Numbered from the stretch's first letter, positions 20,740 to 29,977 are shown. The stretch is 36,671 nt of DNA from UBA2206 sp049303905 (GCA_049303905.1 JBAQNP010000016.1:1-36671), one strand, 5' to 3'. The notes: generated by a model not told the origin, from the letters alone. Numbers and translations: made by a program.

Positions 20740-23700
20740 TTATTTCGAATTTTCTACAATTTCAATTTCTTCTGGCGTTAGATTGTATAATCTATATACC
20801 ATTTGATCGATTTGTTTTTCATATTCCTTAACCCTTGCTTGCTTTTCAAAATCTTCTAAATAATTTTCTGATTCCGTAATTTCTAAAATTTTATCAACAC
20901 TTCCAATAAAAACATTTTTAATTTCTTCTTTGATTTCTGGGACATGAAGAGAAGCGATATTTGTTGGAGAAATAGATAGGGCTCCCCCAGACATCTTACC
21001 TGAATGATATTTAATTTTATAAAGAAATGAGATAAGATTAGAGTTTAATAGTGCCACTACCATCTTGAGATTATCTTTTTCTCCTAAAAATATTGCAGTG
21101 CTTTTCCCAGCCAAATATTCACCTTCCAAATCCAAAAATGCCTCTATTTCTCCGGTCATATTTGCAATTATAATTTTTGGATTATTAAATTGATTTTCTC
21201 GGCGACTATTAACTGAATAAATTTTTATTGTCGAAATGACAGGCTTATTATATGAATCTTTAATATATTTAGTCTTTTTGATACCCCACAATGAAATGTA
21301 TTTATCAATAGTTCCTGAATTTATGAATTTTTTATAACCCTCAGCATATTCCTCATCTTCAATAAATTTTTTTATTTCATATGCTTCTGCGACTGTGCAT
21401 GGACTTTCAAATGATCCAAAACTATCTAGTGTTCCTTTATTTTTATCAACTTTTTTTATCATAGAAACAATTTCCGGATTTGAAAAATAAACATCCCACC
21501 CATCCTTGTTTATAATATTTTTATCAATAATATTACTATATTTAATCTGAACTACATCACTCATCTTTGTCATTTTTATATCAGCATTTGTATTTTTATT
21601 TTTTTTCAAAACAAATGTTATCGGATAGACATCAGCATTTAAAAATATTGGTATTCTTGAATAGTCTCGTATTTCTATTATTGCATTTGATACCATCATT
21701 TCTCTTATGTTATCTGCATAATCTTGTGATATTAGCTTATTTGGAATTATGTACGAAAGTATTCCATTTTCTCTATTAAGCAATATTCCTCTTTCCAAAA
21801 ATACAATAAATAAATCCCAATTCCCTTTTGCTGATTGATAAATTTTTGTTAATATTTCTCTCATATTTTTCTGACCAGATCTTACCATTGTTTCAGAATC
21901 AATATAGGGAGGATTTCCTATCGCTATATCAAATCCTCCATTCTCACGATTAAAAACCTCTCCAAAATGAAGTTTCCAAGGAAAAAATGGGCGAATATGA
22001 TCTTTTTTCCATTTATTCAAAACTCCCTTAACAGCCAAAACCTTTTCTGTATTTTTTAGTATTTTCTTGCTGTCATTTGTATTATTTTGAATAACAAATT
22101 CTGCATTTTCAATTTCTTCATTGCATTTACTTTGAATAAGTTCGTCTTCAATATTATCAATTTTCTTTTTCAATATTTTTTTCTTATCGGGGTCTGAAAT
22201 GCTAAAAAATTCAGCATGTAATTTTTCAAGTTTATCAACTAAGTCATCGCTTTGATCAAGAATGAGTTTCCCTTGGATTCCGCCCAATTCAAACAATGCT
22301 TTCTGCTCTTTTGTTCTTCTGTCCATTTTTTTCCCACCACGAAAATCGAATTTAATCACACTGTCTCCAATTACTAAATCTTCCAACAAACTATTGCCCT
22401 GCATAATTTTATAATCCAGATTTGGCAACGGTTCAACTTCATCCACTTCTTCATCCACAACAATTGAAAGCCAAAATCGAAGTTTGGCAATATCTACTGC
22501 CCCCGGATCGATATCAACACCATAGAGAGAGCTTTGTATTGTGTCTTTTTTCAATTCATATAGTGTTTTTTTTGGTAGATTTGGATTCAGCATACGCAGA
22601 AAATAGCGAAGTCGCACTATTTCATTGAGCATTCCAACTAAAAACGCACCCGAGCCACAGGCAGGGTCACAAATTTTTATATTTTGAAGCGCTTCATCTA
22701 TTTTAACGATTTCTCCTTCCCATCCGGCAGTAGCCTTTGGCTCATCCTTTGAGTCAAAAAATTTAACATACTCCTCAGCTGTTTTCCGATCAAGATTAAA
22801 ATTTGAATCTAAAAAGTTAATCAAGCTCTCTTGGCACATATAATGAACGATTTCTCTAGGAGTATAAAAAGCTCCTTGCCCTTTTCGAATATTATCTTCA
22901 AGCAAATTTTCAAATACCTTCCCCAACATTTCAGGATCAACTGAAACTTCTTGATCATCTGCTGTGTTTTCATCAATCGTAAAATTATATAGATCAAAAA
23001 TGTCCAAAATTCCATCACCTTTTTCGTTGGAAAAAATTTCATTCGGAATATGAATAAATTCATCCTGCCACTTATAATCATTTATTGGCTCAAACAATCC
23101 ACCATTAAGAAATGGTATTTGACAATCAAATTTTTCACGATAAAAACTTCCCGCTCTTTCTGGAATTTTATTTAAGCAATTATAAAAAAGATATTCAAGA
23201 TAATCGTTGAAATAGTTTTTATTTTCTGTTTGACACTTCTCAAAAATATTGCGAAGAAATTGAGGATCACCTTTTGAGATATATTCTCCTCTCTTAGCTC
23301 CCAGCCAACCTTTTTTCTGCAAGAAATAAATAAATACTATTTGTCCTAATAACTTTTTAGAAAAAATTTCAAGTTTTAGCCCATGTTTTCCCGCAAAAGC
23401 ATTAAAGACTTTATCATTCTTCAAATAGTCAAGAAGTTTTTCAAAAAGTTTTTTATAGTTTTGATAAAATTCTTTAGTGACTATTTCAACATTAAATCTA
23501 TCCAATAAATCTTCGACGCTTTTCACCTTCTCCTTTTTTATTAAAAAACTTTCAGCAGTTTTTATTTTTGCATCTTTGCCTAAATAAAAAGAATACCTAC
23601 GAGCATTAGAATACTTTTTAACCGCCTTATTTTTATCATTCAAATCAAGAGAAATTGTGAGATATGAAAATCTATAATTTTCCGAATCATTATTTTTAAA

Positions 23701-23976
23701 AATAACAACAGCTCTATGTATCCAATGATCAGCCAAGATTTTGAAGGCATCTGTCGTGATTGCAACTCTGGGATCTTTTTCTTTAGCATGATCCATTTCC
23801 AAAACATATAAATCAAGCGATTCGCAAAAGCCAAGAATTTTCGCCTTATTAATAATCTTGTATCTATCCTTATTAATAATTATATCTTCTTCTTTTTCAA
23901 CGAAATCATCAGGCAAAAAATCCCTCAAAAAATCAAGGAACTCCTCTGAATTATATTTTTCATTAAACTTTATCAT
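20740..23976 (-). CDS. Eco57I/PglX-like N6-adenine DNA methyltransferase
   Basis: A 1078-residue type IIG/PglX-like protein. The N-terminal ~130 residues (DLYVLEMDHAKEKDPR, then a beta-rich YRFSYLTISLD) may be a degenerate PD-(D/E)xK-like or regulatory domain. The methylase core has GAFYTPREIVHYM (368-380), motif I DPACGSGAF (437-445) and motif IV NPPY (688-691), diagnostic of amino-methyltransferases. The C-terminal ~300 residues look like a TaqI-type target-recognition region. It would modify host DNA at an adenine. The start overlaps the helicase stop by four bases. No PglZ or BrxC is present, so this is not a complete BREX locus. Confidence 0.88.
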   Translation of the reverse strand: MIKFNEKYNSEEFLDFLRDFLPDDFVEKEEDIIINKDRYKIINKAKILGFCESLDLYVLEMDHAKEKDPRVAITTDAFKILADHWIHRAVVIFKNNDSENYRFSYLTISLDLNDKNKAVKKYSNARRYSFYLGKDAKIKTAESFLIKKEKVKSVEDLLDRFNVEIVTKEFYQNYKKLFEKLLDYLKNDKVFNAFAGKHGLKLEIFSKKLLGQIVFIYFLQKKGWLGAKRGEYISKGDPQFLRNIFEKCQTENKNYFNDYLEYLFYNCLNKIPERAGSFYREKFDCQIPFLNGGLFEPINDYKWQDEFIHIPNEIFSNEKGDGILDIFDLYNFTIDENTADDQEVSVDPEMLGKVFENLLEDNIRKGQGAFYTPREIVHYMCQESLINFLDSNFNLDRKTAEEYVKFFDSKDEPKATAGWEGEIVKIDEALQNIKICDPACGSGAFLVGMLNEIVRLRYFLRMLNPNLPKKTLYELKKDTIQSSLYGVDIDPGAVDIAKLRFWLSIVVDEEVDEVEPLPNLDYKIMQGNSLLEDLVIGDSVIKFDFRGGKKMDRRTKEQKALFELGGIQGKLILDQSDDLVDKLEKLHAEFFSISDPDKKKILKKKIDNIEDELIQSKCNEEIENAEFVIQNNTNDSKKILKNTEKVLAVKGVLNKWKKDHIRPFFPWKLHFGEVFNRENGGFDIAIGNPPYIDSETMVRSGQKNMREILTKIYQSAKGNWDLFIVFLERGILLNRENGILSYIIPNKLISQDYADNIREMMVSNAIIEIRDYSRIPIFLNADVYPITFVLKKNKNTNADIKMTKMSDVVQIKYSNIIDKNIINKDGWDVYFSNPEIVSMIKKVDKNKGTLDSFGSFESPCTVAEAYEIKKFIEDEEYAEGYKKFINSGTIDKYISLWGIKKTKYIKDSYNKPVISTIKIYSVNSRRENQFNNPKIIIANMTGEIEAFLDLEGEYLAGKSTAIFLGEKDNLKMVVALLNSNLISFLYKIKYHSGKMSGGALSISPTNIASLHVPEIKEEIKNVFIGSVDKILEITESENYLEDFEKQARVKEYEKQIDQMVYRLYNLTPEEIEIVENSK

Positions 23977-26900
23977 GCGATTAATTCTTCGGACAGAACA
24001 ATAAGCTTGCCAGAATCATTGGCTCGCTCGGCTGTTTTGAAAATGTTCTCAAGATATCTATTTGGAACCAATTCTCGAAGTTCATCTAAGGCTTTTCCGA
24101 AATTATCTTTGTCCAGTTTTATTTCTAAAATTTCCTTTAACACTCCATTTGGCAAACCATCCAAATCCTTAATTACACGAATAATATCCAAACACAAATC
24201 CTTGGCTTGTGGATAGTTATCAGCAAGAATTTTAACTTTATTGAGAGCATCTTGTTTTCTCCCACCATCAACTGGCGCTTTGGTATTTTCTTTAAAAATA
24301 TGTTCCTTGGCCATTTTATAAATTGGCTCAAAATTTATGCTTGTTTGCAATGCTTTTTCTGAATCAACTGTATCATTAAATAATGGCAAAGCAAATTGAG
24401 GAGATACAATTTCCACTGTTTCCGGTTTTTCTCCAAAAGCGAAAACGAAGTTTCCGCTTTTTTTGGCAAATGCCACAACACCAGAAAAAAGTTTAGCCTT
24501 TCTTGCTATTCTTGAGCGATGCGGAATAGATGCTATTTTTTGCATTATTTCCGAATTATCTTTTATTTTTAGCCAAGTATTTCGGTATGGAGCGTCCCAC
24601 GAAAGACTTTCATTTTTTGAATTTTCTTCCTTGTACTGTTTTGCAAAATAGTTTTTCAAATCTTCTTTTGATGTTAGTGTTTTTGTATCTTCTCCCAAGA
24701 GTGTATGAATCAAATCCATTTTTAAAGTAGAGATTTCTCGTGTGCGAGTTTCCAATTCTCCAGTGATAGTTGGGAAAAAATTAAAAATATAAAGTTCCTC
24801 AAACACTTTTTTATTAATACGATTAATACGCCCAATTCTTTGAATTACTCTCGTTGGATTATATGGAATATCATAATTAATAACTGTTCCCGCTCGATGC
24901 AAATTAAAACCTTCGGATATGGCATCGGTTGCCACAATTACATCGAAATCATCTGCCTGCTTATTTTTATCTAATCCAGTATCAAAATTTTCCTTAATAA
25001 TTTTTTTATTTTCTACCGAAGAATCTTTAGAACTATATTTAAAAATCCTCTTAAATCCATCGTCTTTTAATTTTTTATAAATATAATCAGCGGTATCAGA
25101 AAATTCGGTGAAAATAACTATTTTTCTTTTTTTATCTTTCGCAATTGATTCAGAAATGTTACTTTTGAAAAAATCATATTTTGGATCATCTTTTGCGTTT
25201 TTCCAATCTGATTTTATTTCTTTTAATAATTTAATATCTTCTTTGAGATGTTGTTCGAATTGCAGTTGTAATTCAGATATTGGTATTCTTAAAAGACCTT
25301 TTCCCTCCAACTTTAAAAAATATTCCTCTCTTTCTTTTTCCTCCATATCATTCAACTCATCAACATCAAGAAGAGCTCCTTTTTTGAAGATTGGGACTTC
25401 TTTTCTATTTTGATACCAGTCAAGCATAACTTCGGAAGAATTGATCATATTTTCAAGAGAAATGCTAAAAGCCCCAATAGAACTTTCAAAGCGCCTAACG
25501 AGCAATCTTCTCATAAATTTTGCAATGTTCACTTGAGCTTGTGTAATTTGTTGTATTTTTTCTTCAGCAGAAATTCCGTCATCAAAATCTTCATTTTCTA
25601 ATAATTTTTTGATAAAGTCTGATCCTTCTATGATATAGCTTGCCGTTTTATATCTAGCACCAATAAAATTAGTGCTTTTGTCTTCGGGAGAAATTTTTTC
25701 AAGAGTATTTATATACAAATCAAACATATCACCTAAATCATATTCCAGAAGTTGCGGATCTCTGACTTTTGGAAAAGCTACTCCTTGCGCTTTCAAATCT
25801 TCTCTATATTCCTCAATTTCATCCAAATCCAATCTTGAGCGACGAATAATTAGAGGTTCAATCATTTTTCTAAGTTCGTCCGCTATTGAATGTAATTCTT
25901 TTTTAACATCAGAATCTTCATTTTCATTATCATTTGTATTTTTCCTTAAATTTCTTCTAACAGCCTTGTATCTCTTAAAAAGCATATGGAAAGACATGCT
26001 TAGATTTTCCACTGTGCGAATTGTCGATTGCCCAGGCGTGCTGAATAATTTTATGAGAGCGTAGATATCTTTTGGATCATTATTAAATGGAGTTGCAGAA
26101 AGAGCCATCACATTATGACCAGCACATAATTTGTGCAGAACTTTATAATTATCCGTATCTTCATTTCTGTGTTTATGGGCCTCATCAAGAATAATTAAAA
26201 GTTTTCCGTCATCCTCGCCATGCCTTTCGAAAGCTTCTTGAATTTTTCCAGTCGTGTAGACAAACCCTTTAAAATTAAATTCCGACATATAATCTTTCCA
26301 TTGATCTTCTAGATGTGGGGGTGCAATAACAATAGTTTTGAGTTCTAAATTATGAGCAATAGCAGAAGCCACAATACTTTTTCCAAGCCCAACAACATCT
26401 GCGATAATAACTCCTCCAAACTTTTTTATCCTATCAATCCCCAAATTGATTGCATCTTTTTGATATTTAAGATCAGAAAACTTTCCCCCAGTAATATTTT
26501 TAGGAGTTTTCATATTTTCAATTTCCGTCACCTCAAAATATTCACTCAAAACTTTGTAATACATAAGCAGTGGCTCTGGCAGTGAATAAAGCCAAATCCT
26601 TTTTTTTACTTCTTTGATAAAATTTTCAGAAGATTCTATATCGGTAATTACAATATTATCCTTATCATTCCAACATTCTTCAAATTCTTTTATATGATTA
26701 TCATAGTAATGTTTTTCCGAAAGCATTATATTGTGTTCTCGTTGTTCTTTCAGTCCTGAGATTGTTAAATTGCTAGAGCCAACAATCACAACCCCATCTA
26801 CTGTTTTTTTATGCAAAATATAAAATTTCGAATGATTGGCTATTGGAGTTTTCTTTATTTGTAAACTTCCATCTTTAATTTTTTCTAAAAAAATCTCAAA

Positions 26901-27245
26901 TGCTTTTTGAGAATCTTCATTATCAAAATAATCTGTATCGTTAAAAATCTTAGAAAAATTTTCAATATAATCCTCCTTCGCTCCTGAGCGAGAAGATATT
27001 TTCGTATCAACAATATGAGAATCAAAGTTTAAATCTTTCAAAGCTGAAACTTTCTCAATAATTCTCTTATCAATATCCATTCCAACAAGAATCCTGATTT
27101 GTTTATCTTTGAGATCATTATGCAGATCTTTGAATCCGGAAAAATAAAAATAACCCACGAGAGCATCTATCTTGTCGCACTCCGGAAGAATATTTTTTAG
27201 ATTTGATGATAATGTATTTGTGCCTGTGTTTGTTATTGCTTCCAT
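23973..27245 (-). CDS. PLD-nuclease/SF2 helicase fusion
   Basis: A 1090-residue protein. The N-terminus is a phospholipase-D-like nuclease domain with HSKFYIL (His138, Lys140) and GSSNLT (Asn159). An SF2/SNF2-type helicase follows: motif I DVVGLGKS (283-290), DEAH (354-357), SATPFNN (383-389), then IVIFTEFSDTADYI and the motif V-VI region with ATDAISEGFNLHRAG and QRIGRINR. It heads the operon helicase - methylase - AbiTii-like protein and is probably the restriction/translocation component. The promoter is copy 1 of a duplicated region. A seven-codon ORF (27250-27270) ends just before its ATG. Confidence 0.88.
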   Translation of the reverse strand: MEAITNTGTNTLSSNLKNILPECDKIDALVGYFYFSGFKDLHNDLKDKQIRILVGMDIDKRIIEKVSALKDLNFDSHIVDTKISSRSGAKEDYIENFSKIFNDTDYFDNEDSQKAFEIFLEKIKDGSLQIKKTPIANHSKFYILHKKTVDGVVIVGSSNLTISGLKEQREHNIMLSEKHYYDNHIKEFEECWNDKDNIVITDIESSENFIKEVKKRIWLYSLPEPLLMYYKVLSEYFEVTEIENMKTPKNITGGKFSDLKYQKDAINLGIDRIKKFGGVIIADVVGLGKSIVASAIAHNLELKTIVIAPPHLEDQWKDYMSEFNFKGFVYTTGKIQEAFERHGEDDGKLLIILDEAHKHRNEDTDNYKVLHKLCAGHNVMALSATPFNNDPKDIYALIKLFSTPGQSTIRTVENLSMSFHMLFKRYKAVRRNLRKNTNDNENEDSDVKKELHSIADELRKMIEPLIIRRSRLDLDEIEEYREDLKAQGVAFPKVRDPQLLEYDLGDMFDLYINTLEKISPEDKSTNFIGARYKTASYIIEGSDFIKKLLENEDFDDGISAEEKIQQITQAQVNIAKFMRRLLVRRFESSIGAFSISLENMINSSEVMLDWYQNRKEVPIFKKGALLDVDELNDMEEKEREEYFLKLEGKGLLRIPISELQLQFEQHLKEDIKLLKEIKSDWKNAKDDPKYDFFKSNISESIAKDKKRKIVIFTEFSDTADYIYKKLKDDGFKRIFKYSSKDSSVENKKIIKENFDTGLDKNKQADDFDVIVATDAISEGFNLHRAGTVINYDIPYNPTRVIQRIGRINRINKKVFEELYIFNFFPTITGELETRTREISTLKMDLIHTLLGEDTKTLTSKEDLKNYFAKQYKEENSKNESLSWDAPYRNTWLKIKDNSEIMQKIASIPHRSRIARKAKLFSGVVAFAKKSGNFVFAFGEKPETVEIVSPQFALPLFNDTVDSEKALQTSINFEPIYKMAKEHIFKENTKAPVDGGRKQDALNKVKILADNYPQAKDLCLDIIRVIKDLDGLPNGVLKEILEIKLDKDNFGKALDELRELVPNRYLENIFKTAERANDSGKLIVLSEELIA

Positions 27246-27249
27246 GTTT

Positions 27250-27270
27250 TTACATAAAATTAACTTTCAT
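27250..27270 (-). promoter_or_regulatory. seven-codon upstream ORF before the helicase
   Basis: ATG AAA GTT AAT TTT ATG TAA on the minus strand, preceded by AAGGGAATT as a possible Shine-Dalgarno. It stops four bases before the helicase ATG, which has no Shine-Dalgarno of its own. Translational coupling is possible. Confidence 0.35.
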
Positions 27271-27314
27271 AATTCCCTTAAAATTCCTCTAAATTAAGGG
27301 ATTTTTGTATATTC

Positions 27315-27415
27315 TTATATTATCACTAACCAACCAACAATTCAAGGCAACTAAATAGCAACCACAAAAAACACCCATTCATTTTTCACAATAATTCCCA
27401 GGTAAGTAATCAATT
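27315..27415 (-). promoter_or_regulatory. duplicated promoter/operator region, copy 1 (helicase operon)
   Basis: Minus strand: TTGAAT (27345-27340), 17-base spacer, TAATAT (27322-27317). It is almost identical to 29160-29251 except for about nine extra bases near 27366. The upstream end carries GGTAAGTAAT plus a degraded partner, the dyad that is perfect in copy 2. Repeated GTTGCC and GGTTGG motifs are candidate regulator contacts. Confidence 0.7.
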
Positions 27416-27425
27416 ATTAACCCAC

Positions 27426-27455
27426 AAAAAAAAACACCAGCCTTCTCGGTCAGTG
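27426..27455 (-). terminator. terminator of the AlbA_2 regulator gene
   Basis: Minus strand: CACTGACC (27455-27448), loop, GGCTGGTG (27442-27435) with G-U pairs, followed by nine T. It lies about 280 bases past the regulator stop, after the diverged repeats. Confidence 0.6.
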
Positions 27456-27490
27456 CTTCTCTTATACACAATACTATCTTCATAGGAAGA

Positions 27491-27735
27491 GCGGTTAATT
27501 TCGTCTAAATTCTATATCTTATAAAATCCTTATTTCAAGCCATTTTTAGACATTGCGGTTAATTCGTCTAATTTCGTCTAAACTCTTACAATTTCTATAT
27601 AGTCTAAAGCCCCTATTTTAAGCCATTTTCCAATGTTTCTATTAATTGCTTCTAATTGCTTCTAATTCATATAACCACTTAATTACTTAAAAAACCTTTA
27701 TTCTTAGCACTTTTCACATTCTCTTCTGTTTGCTT
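27491..27735. repeat. diverged ~80-base tandem repeats
   Basis: Three imperfect units begin near 27491 (GCGGTTAATTTCGTCTAA), 27555 (GCGGTTAATTCGTCTAA) and 27638 (TCTATTAATTGCTTCTAA), each later containing an AAGCCATTTT-like or AGCACTTTT block. A fourth partial unit reaches the regulator stop codon. Short direct repeats (TAATTGCTTC, TAATTTCGTC) occur within units. On the minus strand some frames read LDEINR/LEAINR-like segments, so decayed coding sequence is possible. No intact gene is seen here. Confidence 0.5.
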
Positions 27736-29109
27736 CTAAAAATTCGCTTCGTAATATGTGCTCACAGATTTACCTTCTTGATGAATAAGCCCCGTATCTT
27801 TCATTTTTCGCAAATCATAATTAATAGTCTGCAAAGGAGTATCTGGCAATATTTTTTCTACATCTTTCCGATTTATCTTTTGATTTTCCAAAAGATACTC
27901 CCAGATTTTGATCTGGCGCTCGTTCAATTGACTCAATTTCTCGCCTGGCAAAATTACCTTAAAGCTATTTGATGAATTTTTAAAAATTGGTGGCAATAAT
28001 CCCCACTCTGACATCAATGTAAAAACTATATCGATACCCCGACCATATTCTTCAAGATAGTCCATTTCATTAAGACGAGCTGCTATGATTCGATTACGGC
28101 TTTCTTGCGCATCCTTAATATTCTCCACTGTTACACCCGGAGGCAAGTTCCCTGGATTAAATACTTCTATACGATCGTCAAAAATATTGACTTGCGTATA
28201 TGTTTCCGTAATACGATAGTCCCTATGAATAACAGCATTAGCCAAAATCTCACGAACTGCTTTTTTCGGATATTCATATCGCTCAACTCGCTTAGTGCCT
28301 ACAATTTCAGCACTATTTTTAATATTGCGCAATACAAAAGACTCCATTAAATCAATTTGTTCATCTAGAGTGCCAACAACATCTGCTTTATCAATAATAT
28401 CACTCGCTACTCCTGATCCCTTGAATCTGACACATCGAATCTTATAACGTTCAAACTGAAGAGTGTTTTGTGGATTCTGATTTGCGAAAATAAGATAACC
28501 TGCAATTGTTGGACGTAAAACACCCCTGCATTCACGTGCCACACCAATATTTTTGAGAAGCGCATCATCAACACTATCAAAAATACGTCCAACCTTTTTT
28601 GCACTTTTTTTGAGAAAATTTTCAATTTTTGTAATCGATAAATCTCCTTTAATTAGATTATCCGCACACTTTCCATCAAAATCATCTCCCTGCGCATTAC
28701 GTACATAGTTTTTCATTTCCTCTTCGGTCATTTTCCTATCAGTGTTGCCATCGCGAACATAAGCTCCATTCGGAAACCCTAATTCTTTTATATAGTAAGG
28801 TCGCAAATGATTTTCACATTTAGGAACATGGATTGCTAGAATAGTTTTTTTATTTATTTCTAATAAAAAGTAATCTAGCCTCAAAAGCACATTCATATCC
28901 TCAGCGGAAATACTAGTCATTTTTTCTTGCAAATCCGCTGTTTCACTCACGCCCACAACTTCTAATGTTTTGTCTACTTTTTCCTCAACACCAAAGACAA
29001 TTATTCCGCCTTCCGCATTACCAAAAGCAGATAGGGTTTTTCGGGATTCTTTCTTAGGAAATCCACCTTTGGCTCTTTTAAATTCTACAAGATTAGTTTC
29101 AGAATTCAA
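27736..29109 (-). CDS. AlbA_2/HATPase DNA-binding regulator, 5' end probably frameshifted
   Basis: A 457-residue regulator from a TTG at 29109. An AlbA_2 (Schlafen-like) domain is at the N-terminus (NLVEFKRAKGG, FGNAEGGIIVFGVEE). It is followed by a GHKL ATPase-like section (AVREILANAVIHRDYR, DRIEVFNPGNLPPG) and a C-terminal winged helix (LNERQIKIWEYLLENQKINRKDVEKIL). A more natural start is ATG 29155 (MNKEQII), which leads to KEVKKALELNSETNLVEF if one base near 29134 is ignored. The TTG start would truncate the first helix. It probably controls the defence operon through the shared promoter repeat. Confidence 0.8.
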   Translation of the reverse strand: MNSETNLVEFKRAKGGFPKKESRKTLSAFGNAEGGIIVFGVEEKVDKTLEVVGVSETADLQEKMTSISAEDMNVLLRLDYFLLEINKKTILAIHVPKCENHLRPYYIKELGFPNGAYVRDGNTDRKMTEEEMKNYVRNAQGDDFDGKCADNLIKGDLSITKIENFLKKSAKKVGRIFDSVDDALLKNIGVARECRGVLRPTIAGYLIFANQNPQNTLQFERYKIRCVRFKGSGVASDIIDKADVVGTLDEQIDLMESFVLRNIKNSAEIVGTKRVERYEYPKKAVREILANAVIHRDYRITETYTQVNIFDDRIEVFNPGNLPPGVTVENIKDAQESRNRIIAARLNEMDYLEEYGRGIDIVFTLMSEWGLLPPIFKNSSNSFKVILPGEKLSQLNERQIKIWEYLLENQKINRKDVEKILPDTPLQTINYDLRKMKDTGLIHQEGKSVSTYYEANF

Positions 29110-29159
29110 TTCTAAAGCCTTTTTTACTTCTTTATATAATTTGCTCCTTATTCATAAAT

Positions 29160-29265
29160 TTATATTATCACTAACCAACCAACAATTCAAGGCAACTAAA
29201 TGGCAACCACCCATTTATTTTTAACGATAATTCCCAGGTAAGTAATCAATTACTTACCCTCATTC
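29160..29265 (-). promoter_or_regulatory. duplicated promoter/operator region, copy 2 (AlbA_2 regulator)
   Basis: Minus strand: TTGAAT (29190-29185), 17-base spacer, TAATAT (29167-29162), six bases, then ATG 29155, which predicts a leaderless start. A perfect dyad GGTAAGTAAT/ATTACTTACC lies at 29237-29258. The region matches 27315-27415. Confidence 0.7.
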
Positions 29266-29286
29266 TAGCTAAAAAAGTCTTTCCAG

Positions 29287-29322
29287 CAAAAACAAAAACA
29301 GCCCTCTCTCGGGAGACTGTTC
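29287..29322 (-). terminator. terminator-like hairpin upstream of the AlbA_2 promoter
   Basis: Minus strand: AACAG...CCC / GGG...CTGTT stem followed by TTTTTGTTTTTG. No minus-strand gene is upstream now. The block terminator-plus-promoter parallels 27315-27455, which suggests that the whole junction was duplicated. Confidence 0.5.
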
Positions 29323-29362
29323 CTTCAATGCACTGCTTCTAGACCTTGTATAATTAATTATA

Positions 29363-29956
29363 ATGAGCAATACTTTATATAATATGAAAACATACTCTAG
29401 TGTTCTGGCAAAAAAATTAAAAAATGGTGCAATTGCAGTCATCCCAACTGACACAATTTATGGATTGTCGACCAATGCTCTTTTGAAAGATAGCGTAGAA
29501 AGGATTTATCACATCAAAGGTAGAGCATTTGAAAAGCCACTGATTATACTAATCTCCAAAATTAGTGATTTAGTCTTATTCAATATCAAGATCAATAAAG
29601 ACACTCAAAATATTCTTGAAAAAATCTGGCCAGGGAAAGTGAGTGTTATTTTGCCTTGCCCCAGCAAAAAATTTCACTATCTCCATCGAGGAAATAATTC
29701 CTTAGCTTTTCGCTTGCCCGCTAAAAATGATTTAGTGAATTTACTCAACATTACCGGCCCCCTAGCTTCTACTAGCGCTAATCCCGAGGGCAAATCACCT
29801 GCCAAAACAATCAAGGAAGCTAAAAAATATTTTGGCAATTCTGTTAATTTCTATGTTGATGAAGGACCGCAAGAATCCCTACCTTCAACTCTTATTAAAA
29901 TCAAGAATGGGAAAATAGAAATTTTGCGCCAAGGAGAAATAGACGTATCAAACTAA
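29363..29956 (+). CDS. tsaC: threonylcarbamoyl-AMP synthase (Sua5/YrdC family)
   Basis: A 197-residue protein matching the YrdC/TsaC fold. It makes threonylcarbamoyl-AMP from threonine, bicarbonate and ATP for t6A37 tRNA modification. Motifs are AIAVIPTDTIYGLSTNAL, RIYHIKGRAFEKPLIILI, IWPGKVSVILP, LAFRLPA, and the GPLASTSANPEGKSPAKT block. It lacks the C-terminal Sua5 domain, so it is the short TsaC form. ATG 29363 is used here. ATG 29384, after a TATAAT, is an equally possible start and still keeps the domain intact. Confidence 0.92.
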   Translation: MSNTLYNMKTYSSVLAKKLKNGAIAVIPTDTIYGLSTNALLKDSVERIYHIKGRAFEKPLIILISKISDLVLFNIKINKDTQNILEKIWPGKVSVILPCPSKKFHYLHRGNNSLAFRLPAKNDLVNLLNITGPLASTSANPEGKSPAKTIKEAKKYFGNSVNFYVDEGPQESLPSTLIKIKNGKIEILRQGEIDVSN

Positions 29957-29977
29957 AAAAGCTATACTTAATAGACT

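Noticed and set aside
19857..27245. BREX or DISARM locus
   Set aside because: The PglX-like methylase, helicase and PLD domain are suggestive. However, PglZ, BrxA/B/C and the DISARM DrmB gene are absent, and the PLD domain is fused to the helicase.
29269..29454. Minus-strand ORF upstream of the AlbA_2 promoter
   Set aside because: It is antisense to the tsaC start and overlaps a terminator-like hairpin; no family or Shine-Dalgarno.
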